A stretch of 10,784 nucleotides of DNA from JAJTHJ01 sp046316025. GTDB taxonomy: Bacteria > Pseudomonadota > Gammaproteobacteria > Burkholderiales > Burkholderiaceae_F. The stretch spans positions 1 to 10,784 of the forward strand of contig JBKCXU010000111.1 of NCBI GenBank assembly GCA_046316025.1, given 5' to 3'. The notes below the pieces were generated by a model, which saw only the letters and a list, made by a program, of their open reading frames with translations, made no database searches and was not told where the DNA came from. Positions 1 through 7,597 of this stretch are shown one piece after another. Within the stretch, counting starts at the first letter, position 1; every line of letters begins with the position of its first letter. The translations under genes were made by a program, and so were the position numbers.

Positions 1-1
1 G

Positions 2-958
2 GGCCCGTCCGGATGCGGCAAGTCGACCCTGCTGCGCATGCTCGCCGGCCTCGAGAACATCACCGCGGGCGAGATCGCGATCGGCGACAAGGTCGTCAAC
101 AACGTGCCGCCGAAGGACCGGGACATCGCGATGGTGTTCCAGAACTACGCGCTCTACCCGCACATGCGGGTGTACGACAACATGGCCTACGGGCTGAAGA
201 TTCGCGGCCTGCCGCGCAGCGAGATCGACGCCCGCGTGCGCGAAGCGGCCCGCATCCTGGAGATCGACGCGCTGCTCGACCGCAAGCCGAAGCAACTGTC
301 GGGCGGACAGCGGCAGCGGGTGGCGATGGGCCGCGCGATCGTGCGGCATCCGCAGGTGTTCTTGTTCGACGAGCCGCTGTCGAACCTCGATGCCAAGCTG
401 CGCGTGCAGATGCGGTTGGAATTGCAGAAGCTGCACCGGCGGCTCGGCGTCACCTCGCTCTACGTGACGCACGACCAGGTGGAGGCGATGACGCTGGGCA
501 GCCGCATCATCGTGATGAACGCCGGCCGCGCCGAGCAGATCGGCACGCCGCGCGAGATTTACGAGCGGCCCGCGACCACCTTCGTCGCCGGCTTTATCGG
601 TGCGCCGCCGATGAACCTGCTGCGCGGGCGGGTCGGCGCCGACGGTGCACGCTTTGAACTGCCGGCCGGCGCTCTGACCCTGCCCAGGCTGATGCCGGCA
701 CTGGCCAGCCGCGAGTTGACGCTAGGGCTGCGCCCCGAGCAGGCGCACCTCGGCGGCGTGCATGGCGTGCTCGACGTGGAACTGGTCGAGTCGCTCGGTG
801 CCGACGCGCTGGTGCACGGCCGAGTCGCCGGCGCCGACGTGGTGCTGCGCCTGCCTGCCGACGCTGCGCCCCGCGCGGGCACGCAAGTTGGCCTCGATCT
901 GGCAGGCGCGCTGTTGCACTGGTTCGACACCGCCAGCGGAGCGTGCATCGATTCATGA
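2..958 (+). CDS. ugpC: ABC transporter ATP-binding protein, UgpC/MalK type (5' partial)
   Basis: This is the ATPase subunit of a CUT1-family importer; it sits on the inner face of the cytoplasmic membrane and powers uptake of sn-glycerol-3-phosphate or a sugar. The frame is open to the window edge: the first codons read GPSGCGKSTLLRM, a complete Walker A, so about 30 N-terminal residues are missing. Then follow the Q-loop region (MVFQNYALYPHM), the ABC signature LSGGQRQRVAMGRA (from base 296), Walker B with D-loop (VFLFDEPLSNLDAKLR), the H-loop (YVTHDQVEAMT) and a C-terminal OB-fold (TOBE-like) regulatory domain after GFIGAPPMNLL. The segment VYDNMAYGLKIRG and the overall style resemble betaproteobacterial UgpC, but MalK, MsmK and UgpC are hard to tell apart by sequence, and the permease and binding-protein genes lie outside the window. 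It ends with TGA. The ATPase call is secure; the substrate is an inference. Confidence 0.93.
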   Translation, partial: GPSGCGKSTLLRMLAGLENITAGEIAIGDKVVNNVPPKDRDIAMVFQNYALYPHMRVYDNMAYGLKIRGLPRSEIDARVREAARILEIDALLDRKPKQLSGGQRQRVAMGRAIVRHPQVFLFDEPLSNLDAKLRVQMRLELQKLHRRLGVTSLYVTHDQVEAMTLGSRIIVMNAGRAEQIGTPREIYERPATTFVAGFIGAPPMNLLRGRVGADGARFELPAGALTLPRLMPALASRELTLGLRPEQAHLGGVHGVLDVELVESLGADALVHGRVAGADVVLRLPADAAPRAGTQVGLDLAGALLHWFDTASGACIDS

Positions 959-995
959 TGCAGCGCGATATGCTGCGCGCCGTCGGGGATTCCCA

Positions 996-3302
996 ATGAA
1001 CGCCGCGCGCAGAATTTTTCCCGCCCTGCTGTTGTCCGTCGCTGCCCTGCTCGCGACCGTGCCGGACGTGCGCGCCGATCCCGTGCCGGCGGCGGGGCCC
1101 GAGCCTTGGACCGGGCCGCGGCCGCGCATTGGCCTGGTGCTCTCCGGTGGTGGCGCACGCGGCCTGGCCCACCTGGGCGTGCTGCGCGTGTTGCAGGAAC
1201 TGCGCGTGCCGGTGGACTGCATCGCCGGCACCAGCATGGGCGCGCTGGTGGGCGGCGCCACGGCTGCCGGGGTGCCGACCGACGAGTTGATCCTTCGCGT
1301 CGGCAGCATCGACTGGGACAACATGCTGGTGGACGCCGTGCCGCGCCAGGCGCGCCCGGAGCGCATCAAGAGCAACGAAGCGCGCAACCTGTTCGGCCTG
1401 GAATTGGGTCTTAACGCCGGCCAGGTGCAACTGCCCACGGGCACCGCTTCGGGCTACAAGCTGGAATTTTTCCTGCGCGGCCTGCTCGAGCGGGCCGGCA
1501 ACTTTCCCGATCAGGACTTCGACCAACTGCCGCTGCCGTTCCGCGCGGTGGCCACCAATCTGGAGACCGGCGAAGCGCGCGTGTTCGACCATGGCGACCT
1601 GGTGCTTGCGCTGCGCGCCAGCATGTCGGTGCCGGGTGCCTTCGCGCCGACCGAAATCGACAAGACCTTGTACGTCGATGGCGGGCTGGTGGACAACCTG
1701 CCGGTGGCGGTAGCGCGCCAGACCTGCGCCGACGTGGTGATCGCGGTCAACCTCGGCTCGCCCCTGCTCAAGCGGGCGGAGTTGAACAGCATCTTCGGCG
1801 TCGGCCTGCAAACGATCAACCTGCTGACCGAGCAAAACGTGCGCGCTTCCCTCTCCACCATCCGGCCGCAGGACATCCTGATCGAGCCGGAGCTGGGCAA
1901 TTTCAGCGCCAGCAACTTTGCCGAGGCACTGGCCACCACCGTGCCGATCGGCGAGGCGGCCGCGCGGGCGCATGCCGCCCGTCTGGCGCAGTTTTCGCTG
2001 CCGCCGGAGGAGTACGCACAGTGGCGCCGACAGTTGCTCGCGCGCTTGCCGCCGGTGCCGCCGGTGCGGGAGATCAAGGTGGCGACTGCGGCGGGCCGCG
2101 TCAATCCACGAGTGATCGAGGACGAGTTGCAGAACGTCCCCGGCGTCGATCTGCGCCGACAGCGCGAAACCGACTTCGACCCGGCCAATCTGGCCGGGCG
2201 GCTGGCCGAGATCTACGGGCGCGGCGATTTCGACAGCATCGGCTATTCGCTGGTGGACACCCCCAGCGGGCGGATCGCGTTGATCCGAGGCGTCGAGAAG
2301 AGCTGGGGGCCGAACTATCTCCAGTTTGGCCTGGCGCTGGCGCGCGACGATTTCCAGAGCACCTTTAACGCCGCGCTGCAGCACCGGATGACCTGGCTCA
2401 CCGCATCGGGCACGGAGTGGCGCAACTTCCTGCAAGTCGGCTACAACACCGTGGCGTCCACCGAGATCTTCCAGCCGCTGTCGGTCGGCGAAGGCGGCTT
2501 TGTCGCGCCGCGCCTGACCTACGAAGAGCAACCGAAGCTTTACTTCAGCAATGGCCTGTACATCGGCCAGTACAACGTGAAGACGACGCGCGCGGCGTTC
2601 GATCTGGGCGGGCAGAACAAGTACGGCGAGCTGCGCGCCGGAGTTTTCGCCGGCCGGCTCAAGGCGCAGTCGAGCTTCGGCGTGGTCACCGCGGTACCGA
2701 TCCTGGCCGATTTGTTGGGCGTACCCTCGTACGACCTCGACCAGGTGGGCTACAGCGGCCGCGCCGTCTACGACCAGTTGGACAGCCTGCACTTCCCGCG
2801 CACGGGCGAGTTGTTGACGCTGCGCACCTTCGGTACGGTCGAAGCCTGGGGCTCCGGCGACCAATACAACCGCAGCGAAGTCCAGGCCACGATCGCACGC
2901 AGCGTCGGCCCACATACGCTGCAATTGACCGGTTACGGCGGCGCCACCCTGCGGGGTACGTTGCCGCCGTACGACCCCTTCGAGCTCGGCGGACTGCTGC
3001 GCGGCTCCGGCTTCAACTACCAGGAGCTGTTCGGCGACAACGTCTACATGGCGCGCAGCGTCTACACCTACCGCTATGCCAGTTTGCCGCCGCAATTGGG
3101 GCGCGGCATTTATCTGGGCGGTTCGCTCGAAGTGACCCGCGCCCGGGCCGGCGCCGGGCCGGAAGGCGAATCGACGTTCCGCCCTTCGGCGAGCCTCTTC
3201 GTCGGCGTCGACTCCCTGCTCGGCCCGCTCTACCTCGCCTGGGGCCAGACCCTCTCCGCCGATCGCCGCGGTATGTGGTACCTCCAGCTGGGAACGCGCT
3301 AG
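996..3302 (+). CDS. Patatin-like phospholipase with outer-membrane barrel (PlpD-like, type Vd autotransporter)
   Basis: A 768-residue exported lipid hydrolase. The ATG at 996 is preferred because it starts a good Sec signal peptide (MNAARR, hydrophobic core, cleavage probably after VRA, residue 27) and has GGGGA upstream; the open frame extending back to 762 lies inside the transporter gene. The patatin domain (about 45-335) has the glycine-rich oxyanion loop SGGGARG (50-56), the nucleophile elbow GTSMG with Ser80, and the catalytic Asp228 in DGGLVDNLP. Residues about 357-432 look like one POTRA repeat (VREIKVATAAGRVNPRVIEDEL). From about 435 on, alternating polar and aromatic strands suggest a 16-strand outer-membrane barrel. 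This order matches Pseudomonas PlpD, where the barrel exports the patatin passenger. The last strand ends YLQLGTR, without the common terminal aromatic residue. It follows the UgpC-type gene by 37 bp, so the two are probably co-transcribed. The substrate is unknown; phospholipase A1 activity is known for relatives. Confidence 0.92.
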   Translation: MNAARRIFPALLLSVAALLATVPDVRADPVPAAGPEPWTGPRPRIGLVLSGGGARGLAHLGVLRVLQELRVPVDCIAGTSMGALVGGATAAGVPTDELILRVGSIDWDNMLVDAVPRQARPERIKSNEARNLFGLELGLNAGQVQLPTGTASGYKLEFFLRGLLERAGNFPDQDFDQLPLPFRAVATNLETGEARVFDHGDLVLALRASMSVPGAFAPTEIDKTLYVDGGLVDNLPVAVARQTCADVVIAVNLGSPLLKRAELNSIFGVGLQTINLLTEQNVRASLSTIRPQDILIEPELGNFSASNFAEALATTVPIGEAAARAHAARLAQFSLPPEEYAQWRRQLLARLPPVPPVREIKVATAAGRVNPRVIEDELQNVPGVDLRRQRETDFDPANLAGRLAEIYGRGDFDSIGYSLVDTPSGRIALIRGVEKSWGPNYLQFGLALARDDFQSTFNAALQHRMTWLTASGTEWRNFLQVGYNTVASTEIFQPLSVGEGGFVAPRLTYEEQPKLYFSNGLYIGQYNVKTTRAAFDLGGQNKYGELRAGVFAGRLKAQSSFGVVTAVPILADLLGVPSYDLDQVGYSGRAVYDQLDSLHFPRTGELLTLRTFGTVEAWGSGDQYNRSEVQATIARSVGPHTLQLTGYGGATLRGTLPPYDPFELGGLLRGSGFNYQELFGDNVYMARSVYTYRYASLPPQLGRGIYLGGSLEVTRARAGAGPEGESTFRPSASLFVGVDSLLGPLYLAWGQTLSADRRGMWYLQLGTR

Positions 3303-3318
3303 GCCGCGCCGGCTGCGC

Positions 3319-4428
3319 TCACTCGCGCGCGCCCAGCGCGAGCGCCCGGGCGCGGCTGGCAAGCGCTTCCTGCTCGAGCGCGGCCGTCGCGGCGCGCGCC
3401 AACGGCCAACCCACCGTGTGCTCGTGCACCAAATCGGCGAGCGCGTCGATAAAGGCGGGCAACTCGTTCAGGCAGGGGATGTAGTGGTACTCGCCACCGC
3501 CGGCGGTGAGGAACTCCTGTTTGCCTTCCATCGCGATCTCTTCCAGAGTCTCCAGGCAGTCGGCAACGAAGCCGGGGCAGATCACATCCACCCGCGCCAC
3601 TTTTTTGCCGCCAAGTTCGTGCAGCAGCGGTGCGGTGTACGGTTGCAACCACTCGGCTTTGCCGAAGCGGGACTGGAAGCTCACCACGTATTCGTCTTTG
3701 GCCAAGCCGAGCGCCTCGGCCAGCAGGCGGCCGGTCTTGTGGCATTCGCAGTGATAGGGGTCGCCCAGGTCCAGCGTGCGCCGCGGCACGCCGTGAAAGC
3801 TCATTACCAGCTTGCCGCCGGCATCGATCGCACGGCCATGCTGCGTCCAGTAGGCGCGCACGCTCGCCGCCAGCGCGGCGATGTACGCGGGCCGATCGTG
3901 AAAGTGCTTGACCGTGCGCAACTCCGGCGGGTTGCGCGCGCCGGCCAGCCAGCGGCCGACGTCGTCGAACACCGTCGCCGTCGTGCTCGCCGCGTACTGC
4001 GGGTACAGCGGCAGCACGAGCAGCCGCTCCATGCGCGCAGCGGCGAGTTCGTCGAGCGTGCGGGCGACGGCCGGCTCGCCATAGCGCATGGCCAGCCGCA
4101 CCTCGACGTCCAGGCCGCGGCGGCGCAGTTCGGCGTCGAGCAGCTGCGTTTGCCGCCGTGAATGCACCATCAGCGGCGAGCCTTCGGGCATCCAGATGCT
4201 GGCGTACTTGGCGGCCGACCGGCGCGGGCGCACGGTGAGGATGATCCCGTACAGGATAGGTAACCAGACCAGGCGCGGAATCTCCACCACCCGGCGGTCG
4301 GAAAGAAACTGCCGCAAGTACGCACGCAGCGCGCGCGGCTCCGGCGCCGCCGGGGTGCCGAGATTGACGAGCAGGACCGCGGTGCGGCCGGCACGGCCGT
4401 GCGCAATGGGTTCCGCGGGAGGGGGCAT
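3319..4428 (-). CDS. hemH: Ferrochelatase (protoheme ferro-lyase)
   Basis: Inserts Fe(II) into protoporphyrin IX as the last step of protoheme synthesis; bacterial forms are soluble or loosely membrane-bound. The protein is 369 residues, the usual size for proteobacterial HemH. It opens with the family's AVLLVNLGTPAAPEP and continues with the porphyrin-lip region around FLSDRRVVEIPRLVW, the conserved LPLYPQYAASTT (139-150), the metal-site motif MSFHGVP with catalytic His212, and CLETLEEI with Glu293, which aligns with the acidic catalytic residue of human ferrochelatase (E343). A Cys/His stretch DPYHCECHKTG lies at 223-233. The C-terminal 25 residues are an Ala/Arg-rich tail. The start at 4428 gives the normal N-terminus; its Shine-Dalgarno is weak. 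Its stop is 16 bp from the patatin stop (convergent). In many Burkholderiales-type genomes hemH neighbours hrcA; here one oppositely oriented gene lies between them. Confidence 0.97.
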   Translation of the reverse strand: MPPPAEPIAHGRAGRTAVLLVNLGTPAAPEPRALRAYLRQFLSDRRVVEIPRLVWLPILYGIILTVRPRRSAAKYASIWMPEGSPLMVHSRRQTQLLDAELRRRGLDVEVRLAMRYGEPAVARTLDELAAARMERLLVLPLYPQYAASTTATVFDDVGRWLAGARNPPELRTVKHFHDRPAYIAALAASVRAYWTQHGRAIDAGGKLVMSFHGVPRRTLDLGDPYHCECHKTGRLLAEALGLAKDEYVVSFQSRFGKAEWLQPYTAPLLHELGGKKVARVDVICPGFVADCLETLEEIAMEGKQEFLTAGGGEYHYIPCLNELPAFIDALADLVHEHTVGWPLARAATAALEQEALASRARALALGARE

Positions 4429-4457
4429 CGATCAGCGTCGTGGAGGAAACGACGCGC

Positions 4458-4463
4458 ATTCTA
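4458..4463 (-). promoter_or_regulatory. Possible -10 box for hemH
   Basis: Read on the minus strand this is TAGAAT (five of six bases of the sigma-70 -10 consensus), one of the few AT-rich spots in the hemH upstream region. It would place a transcription start near 4451, about 22 nt before the hemH ATG. No convincing TTGACA-like -35 was found 16-18 bp upstream, so this is a weak candidate. Confidence 0.3.
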
Positions 4464-4579
4464 TGGAACGCGCTTCGGCCGCGCCGGGCGCGCTCCGCTC
4501 CCGATGCGCCATGCGAACATTCGGGTCGCCCATGCCGCCGGTTGAGCGGCGATCGACCCCTGCTGCCCAGTTTCTGAAG

Positions 4580-5602
4580 ATGACTCTTTCCGCGCCGTTT
4601 CGCTTTGCCTTCTTTGCCCTGGCTGCGCCGATGCTGGCGCTGGCCGCTTCCAGTCCGCACAAGGCAAGCCCCACGCCCCCACCGCCGGCAGCCGTGCCGG
4701 CGCCGCCACCGGCCTTCGTCGCCGCCGCCCAACGGCTGCAAGAGCGCTGGAAAGCCGCCGCGCCCAAGGCGAGCGACCCGGCGATCCGCCTGTTGGCGGG
4801 GTCGCCCTTTGCCGCCGGCGAGATCGAGCGGATCGCAGCGAGTGCGGCCAGCGATCCGCTGGTGCTGTACTGGCTGCAAGCGGCCTGCACGGCCGAGCCG
4901 CGGCCCGCAGGTTGCCCCACGAAGGCCGCCGCGGTGACGATGACGCAGGTCGATCCCGACAACGCGGTCGGCTGGATCGAGCGCTTCAACGCCGCCAGCG
5001 CGAGCGGTAACGCCGTCGATGCCGACGCCAGTCTCGCCCGCGCCGCGCAGGCGCGGCGCTACGACTTGCGCCAGGGTGAGTTGCTCAAGCGGTTGGCCGA
5101 CTTCGCCCGCCAGATCGACGCCGAGGCCACGCTGCCGGTGGTGGTTGCGGTCACCGGCAACGCGCTGCGCCCGCAGCAGTTGGCGCGCTTGCTCGACGCC
5201 TGCCGCCCGCCGGCGGCCGGTGAGAAGCGCTCGCCCCTGGCCGATTCGCGGCGCAAGCAGTGCTGGACGATCTTCGAGACGATGGCCACGCGCGGCACCG
5301 ACGTCGGCGCAGCGTGGACTGCCGCCTCGGTGATGCGGCGGCTGGCGACGACCGATGCGGAAAAGAAACGCGCCGCCGATCTGCGCCTGCGCGCCAGCCG
5401 CCTGAGCGCAGCGACGGCAGTCGGGCCGTGGGCGACCCTGGAGGCGCGCACCAGTCTTTCGCCGCAAGGGCCATGGAGCCTGTATCTGGCCGACCTGATC
5501 GCCGTCGGCGAGATCGCGGCCGTCGAGCGCGCGCTGGCCCGCAGCGGCATGAAGCTCGAGGACATCGACCCCAACCAGCCGATGACCCCGATGCGGCGGT
5601 AA
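4580..5602 (+). CDS. Secreted protein of unknown function, alpha-helical repeat type
   Basis: Not assigned to a named family. From the ATG at 4580 it is 340 residues with a clear Sec signal peptide (MTLSAPFRFAFFALAAPMLALA, cleavage near residue 22), so it is expected in the periplasm. In-frame ATGs at 4463, 4511 and 4532 would put a long non-hydrophobic stretch before the signal peptide, so 4580 is preferred, though its Shine-Dalgarno is poor. A Pro/Ala linker (31-45: TPPPPAAVPAPPPA) is followed by an almost wholly helical, Ala-rich body. The segment VDPDNAVGWIERFNAASASGN (124-144) and the next helix pair resemble TPR or Sel1-like repeats. Four cysteines (C103, C112 and two more near 209 and 230) could form disulfides. 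It lies between hemH and hrcA on the opposite strand; its stop is 8 bp from the hrcA stop. Similar Ala-rich, TPR-like periplasmic hypotheticals occur in Proteobacteria, but I cannot name a role. Confidence 0.82.
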   Translation: MTLSAPFRFAFFALAAPMLALAASSPHKASPTPPPPAAVPAPPPAFVAAAQRLQERWKAAAPKASDPAIRLLAGSPFAAGEIERIAASAASDPLVLYWLQAACTAEPRPAGCPTKAAAVTMTQVDPDNAVGWIERFNAASASGNAVDADASLARAAQARRYDLRQGELLKRLADFARQIDAEATLPVVVAVTGNALRPQQLARLLDACRPPAAGEKRSPLADSRRKQCWTIFETMATRGTDVGAAWTAASVMRRLATTDAEKKRAADLRLRASRLSAATAVGPWATLEARTSLSPQGPWSLYLADLIAVGEIAAVERALARSGMKLEDIDPNQPMTPMRR

Positions 5603-5610
5603 CGCCGCGC

Positions 5611-6624
5611 CTACTCCCGCGCCAGGGCGCTGGCCAGCAGGCGGGCGGTGATGTCGACGATCGGGATCACCCGCTCGTAGGCCATCCGCGTCGGGCCGAT
5701 CACGCCGAGCGTGCCCACCACCTGGCCGTCGACCTCGTAGGGCGCAACGACCACGCTCATCTCGTCGAGCGGCACCAGTTGCGACTCGCCGCCGATGAAG
5801 ATCTGCACCCCCTGCGCGCGGCCGGCCACGTCCAGCAGTTGCGCCAGGCGCGTCTTGTGCTCAAACAGGTCGAAGGCCGAGCGCAGCTTGGTCGGATCGG
5901 CGGCCAGGTCGCGCACGCCAAGCAGGTTGCGCTCGCCGGCGATCACTACCGGGTCGCTTTCTTCGGCGGCCTCGCTGCCGGCCTGGACCGCGGCTTCCAT
6001 CAGCTGCGCGATCTCCTGCCGCAGCGCCGACAGCTCCGCATGCAGCCGCCGCCGCGCCTCGTCGAAGGACAGGCCGACGAAGTGCTCGTTGAGCATGTTG
6101 GCCGCCTCGACCAACTGCGACTGCGTGTACGGGTGATCGGTGGCCAACACGCGGTTTTGCACGTCGCCCTCGGGGCTGACGATGATCAGCAACACGCGCT
6201 TGTCCGACAGCCGCATGAACTCCACGTGGCAGAAGGTCGAGGCGCGCCGCGGCGCGACCACCACCCCGGCAAAGCGGGTCAGGCTGGACAACAGCTGCGC
6301 CGCGTTCTGGATCGCCCGCTGCGGCTCGGCCACCTGCAACTGCCCTTCGATCAACCGCGTCTGCTCCTGCTGCAGGGGCTGAACGGTGAGCAGCGTGTCC
6401 ACGAACAAGCGGTAGCCGCGCGTGGTCGGCACTCGCCCGGCCGAGGTGTGCGGGCTGGCGACGAACCCCAGCTCTTCCAGGTCCGACATGACGTTGCGGA
6501 TCGTCGCCGGCGACAGCTCCAGCCCGGAGATGCGCGCCAGCGAACGCGAGCCGACCGGCGCGCCCTCGGCGATGTAGCGCTCGATGAGCGTCTTGAGCAG
6601 GATGCGCGCGCGTTCGTCCAACAT
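5611..6624 (-). CDS. hrcA: Heat-inducible transcription repressor HrcA
   Basis: A 337-residue repressor that in its family binds CIRCE operators upstream of groESL and dnaK operons and is kept active by GroEL. The N-terminal winged helix-turn-helix is canonical: LLKTLIERYIAEGAPVGSRS, then LELSPATIRNVMSDLEELGF (about 35-54) and SPHTSAGRVPTTRGYRLFVD. The central and C-terminal GAF-like and dimerisation regions follow (FAGVVVAPRRASTF, HVEFMRLSDKRVLLIIV, EHKTRLAQLLD, and near the end VVVAPYEVDGQVVGTLGVIGPTRMAYERVIPIVD), all family hallmarks. The ATG at 6624 gives the standard start MLDERARILL; the frame stays open far upstream but only as antisense of nadK and recN. It is transcribed divergently from nadK. 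No CIRCE copy is seen next to it, so autoregulation through CIRCE is not supported here. Confidence 0.97.
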   Translation of the reverse strand: MLDERARILLKTLIERYIAEGAPVGSRSLARISGLELSPATIRNVMSDLEELGFVASPHTSAGRVPTTRGYRLFVDTLLTVQPLQQEQTRLIEGQLQVAEPQRAIQNAAQLLSSLTRFAGVVVAPRRASTFCHVEFMRLSDKRVLLIIVSPEGDVQNRVLATDHPYTQSQLVEAANMLNEHFVGLSFDEARRRLHAELSALRQEIAQLMEAAVQAGSEAAEESDPVVIAGERNLLGVRDLAADPTKLRSAFDLFEHKTRLAQLLDVAGRAQGVQIFIGGESQLVPLDEMSVVVAPYEVDGQVVGTLGVIGPTRMAYERVIPIVDITARLLASALARE

Positions 6625-6684
6625 GGCGTGGCAAATCTTACGCAATCCGCGCCGTGGCGGCGGCTTGTTGGTACATTGCCGGCC
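6625..6684. promoter_or_regulatory. Divergent hrcA/nadK intergenic region
   Basis: These 60 bp must hold the start signals of both hrcA (-) and nadK (+). On the minus strand TAAGAT (6636-6641) is a possible -10 for hrcA; on the plus strand TACATT (6672-6677) is a possible -10 for nadK. The latter would start the transcript at or next to the nadK ATG (6685), which also lacks a Shine-Dalgarno, so a leaderless nadK mRNA is conceivable. Neither has a good -35. No TTAGCACTC-N9-GAGTGCTAA (CIRCE) and no CTGT-N8-ACAG (LexA) site is present. Confidence 0.4.
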
Positions 6685-7584
6685 ATGAGCGCACCGTTCC
6701 GTACCGTGGCCATTTTCGGCAAGCCGCGCGCCGAGGGCGTGCGCGAGCGGCTGCGCGAGACGCTGCTGGCCATCGCCGACCTGGTACGCGCGGCGGGGCA
6801 GGCGCCGCTCTTCGACGCCACCACCTGCGAAGTCGCCGGCATCGACGCCTCCGGACACACGCTGGCGGAACTCGGCCAACGCGCCGACGTGGCCGTAGTG
6901 CTGGGCGGCGACGGCACCATGCTCGGCATTGCGCGCGAGCTGGCACCGTACGGCGTGCCGCTGATCGGCATCAACTTCGGGCGGCTGGGCTTCATCACCG
7001 ACATTGCGCTCGACCAGATGCCGACCGTGCTGGCCGCAATGCTGGCCGGCCGCTACGAGAGCGACCGCCGCGCGCTGCTCGACGCCAGCGTGCGGCGCGG
7101 CACCGAGCAGGTGTTTGCCGCCCGCGTGCTCAACGACGTAGTGGTGGCGCGCGGCGTGGCCGGCGGGATGGTCGAATTCAGCGTGCGCGTCGATGGCGTG
7201 AGCATCTACAACCAGCGCGGCGACGGGATCATCGTAGCCACCCCCACCGGCTCGACCGCCTACGCGTTGTCGGCCAACGGGCCGATCCTGCACCCGGCGC
7301 TGCCGGGGCTGGTGTTGGTGCCGGTGGCGCCGCAGACGCTGTCGAACCGGCCGATCGCGCTGTCCGACAGCTCGGTGGTGGAGATCGAAGTAACCGACGT
7401 GCGCGAGGCCGCCGCGCATTTCGACATGCAGACCTTCGCGCGGCTCGCCCCCGGCGACGTGGTCCACGTTCAGCGCAGCGCCGCGGCGGCCACGCTGCTG
7501 CACCCGGTGGGTTACAACTACTTCGCCACGCTGCGCAGCAAGCTGCACTGGAACGTGATGCCCACCGAGAGGCACGATCGCTGA
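6685..7584 (+). CDS. nadK: NAD kinase (ATP-NAD kinase, PpnK)
   Basis: Phosphorylates NAD to NADP in the cytoplasm, the only known route to NADP. It has 299 residues, the typical length. Family motifs are intact: GGDGTML (74-80) for nucleotide binding, GINFGRLGFITD (95-106), VLNDVVVARG (148-157) with the conserved Asn-Asp pair, and GDGIIVATPTGSTAYALSA (179-197), followed by the beta-sandwich ending ILHPALPGLVLVPVAPQTLSNRPI. The start at 6685 gives the expected N-terminus TVAIFGKP. It is divergent from hrcA, and its stop is 13 bp before recN, so the two are probably one transcript. The nadK-recN pairing next to hrcA is familiar from betaproteobacterial genomes (recalled, not searched). Confidence 0.97.
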   Translation: MSAPFRTVAIFGKPRAEGVRERLRETLLAIADLVRAAGQAPLFDATTCEVAGIDASGHTLAELGQRADVAVVLGGDGTMLGIARELAPYGVPLIGINFGRLGFITDIALDQMPTVLAAMLAGRYESDRRALLDASVRRGTEQVFAARVLNDVVVARGVAGGMVEFSVRVDGVSIYNQRGDGIIVATPTGSTAYALSANGPILHPALPGLVLVPVAPQTLSNRPIALSDSSVVEIEVTDVREAAAHFDMQTFARLAPGDVVHVQRSAAAATLLHPVGYNYFATLRSKLHWNVMPTERHDR

Positions 7585-7597
7585 TCGCGCAAGCCCG

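Noticed and set aside
762..995. An upstream extension of the patatin gene to an earlier ATG
   Set aside because: The extra residues overlap the transporter gene in another frame and would bury the clear signal peptide that begins at 996.
3322..3342. CTCGCGC/GCGCGAG hairpin at the hemH 3' end as a bidirectional terminator
   Set aside because: It lies inside the hemH coding sequence, has no T-run on either side, and such GC hairpins are common in Ala/Arg-rich coding DNA.
594..3362. A very long open frame on the minus strand across the patatin gene
   Set aside because: It is antisense to a gene with intact catalytic motifs, and its composition (Arg/Ala/Gln-rich, no domains) is what GC-rich DNA gives in a shadow frame.
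6625..6684. CIRCE operator next to hrcA
   Set aside because: I looked for TTAGCACTC and GAGTGCTAA half-sites on both strands and found none.
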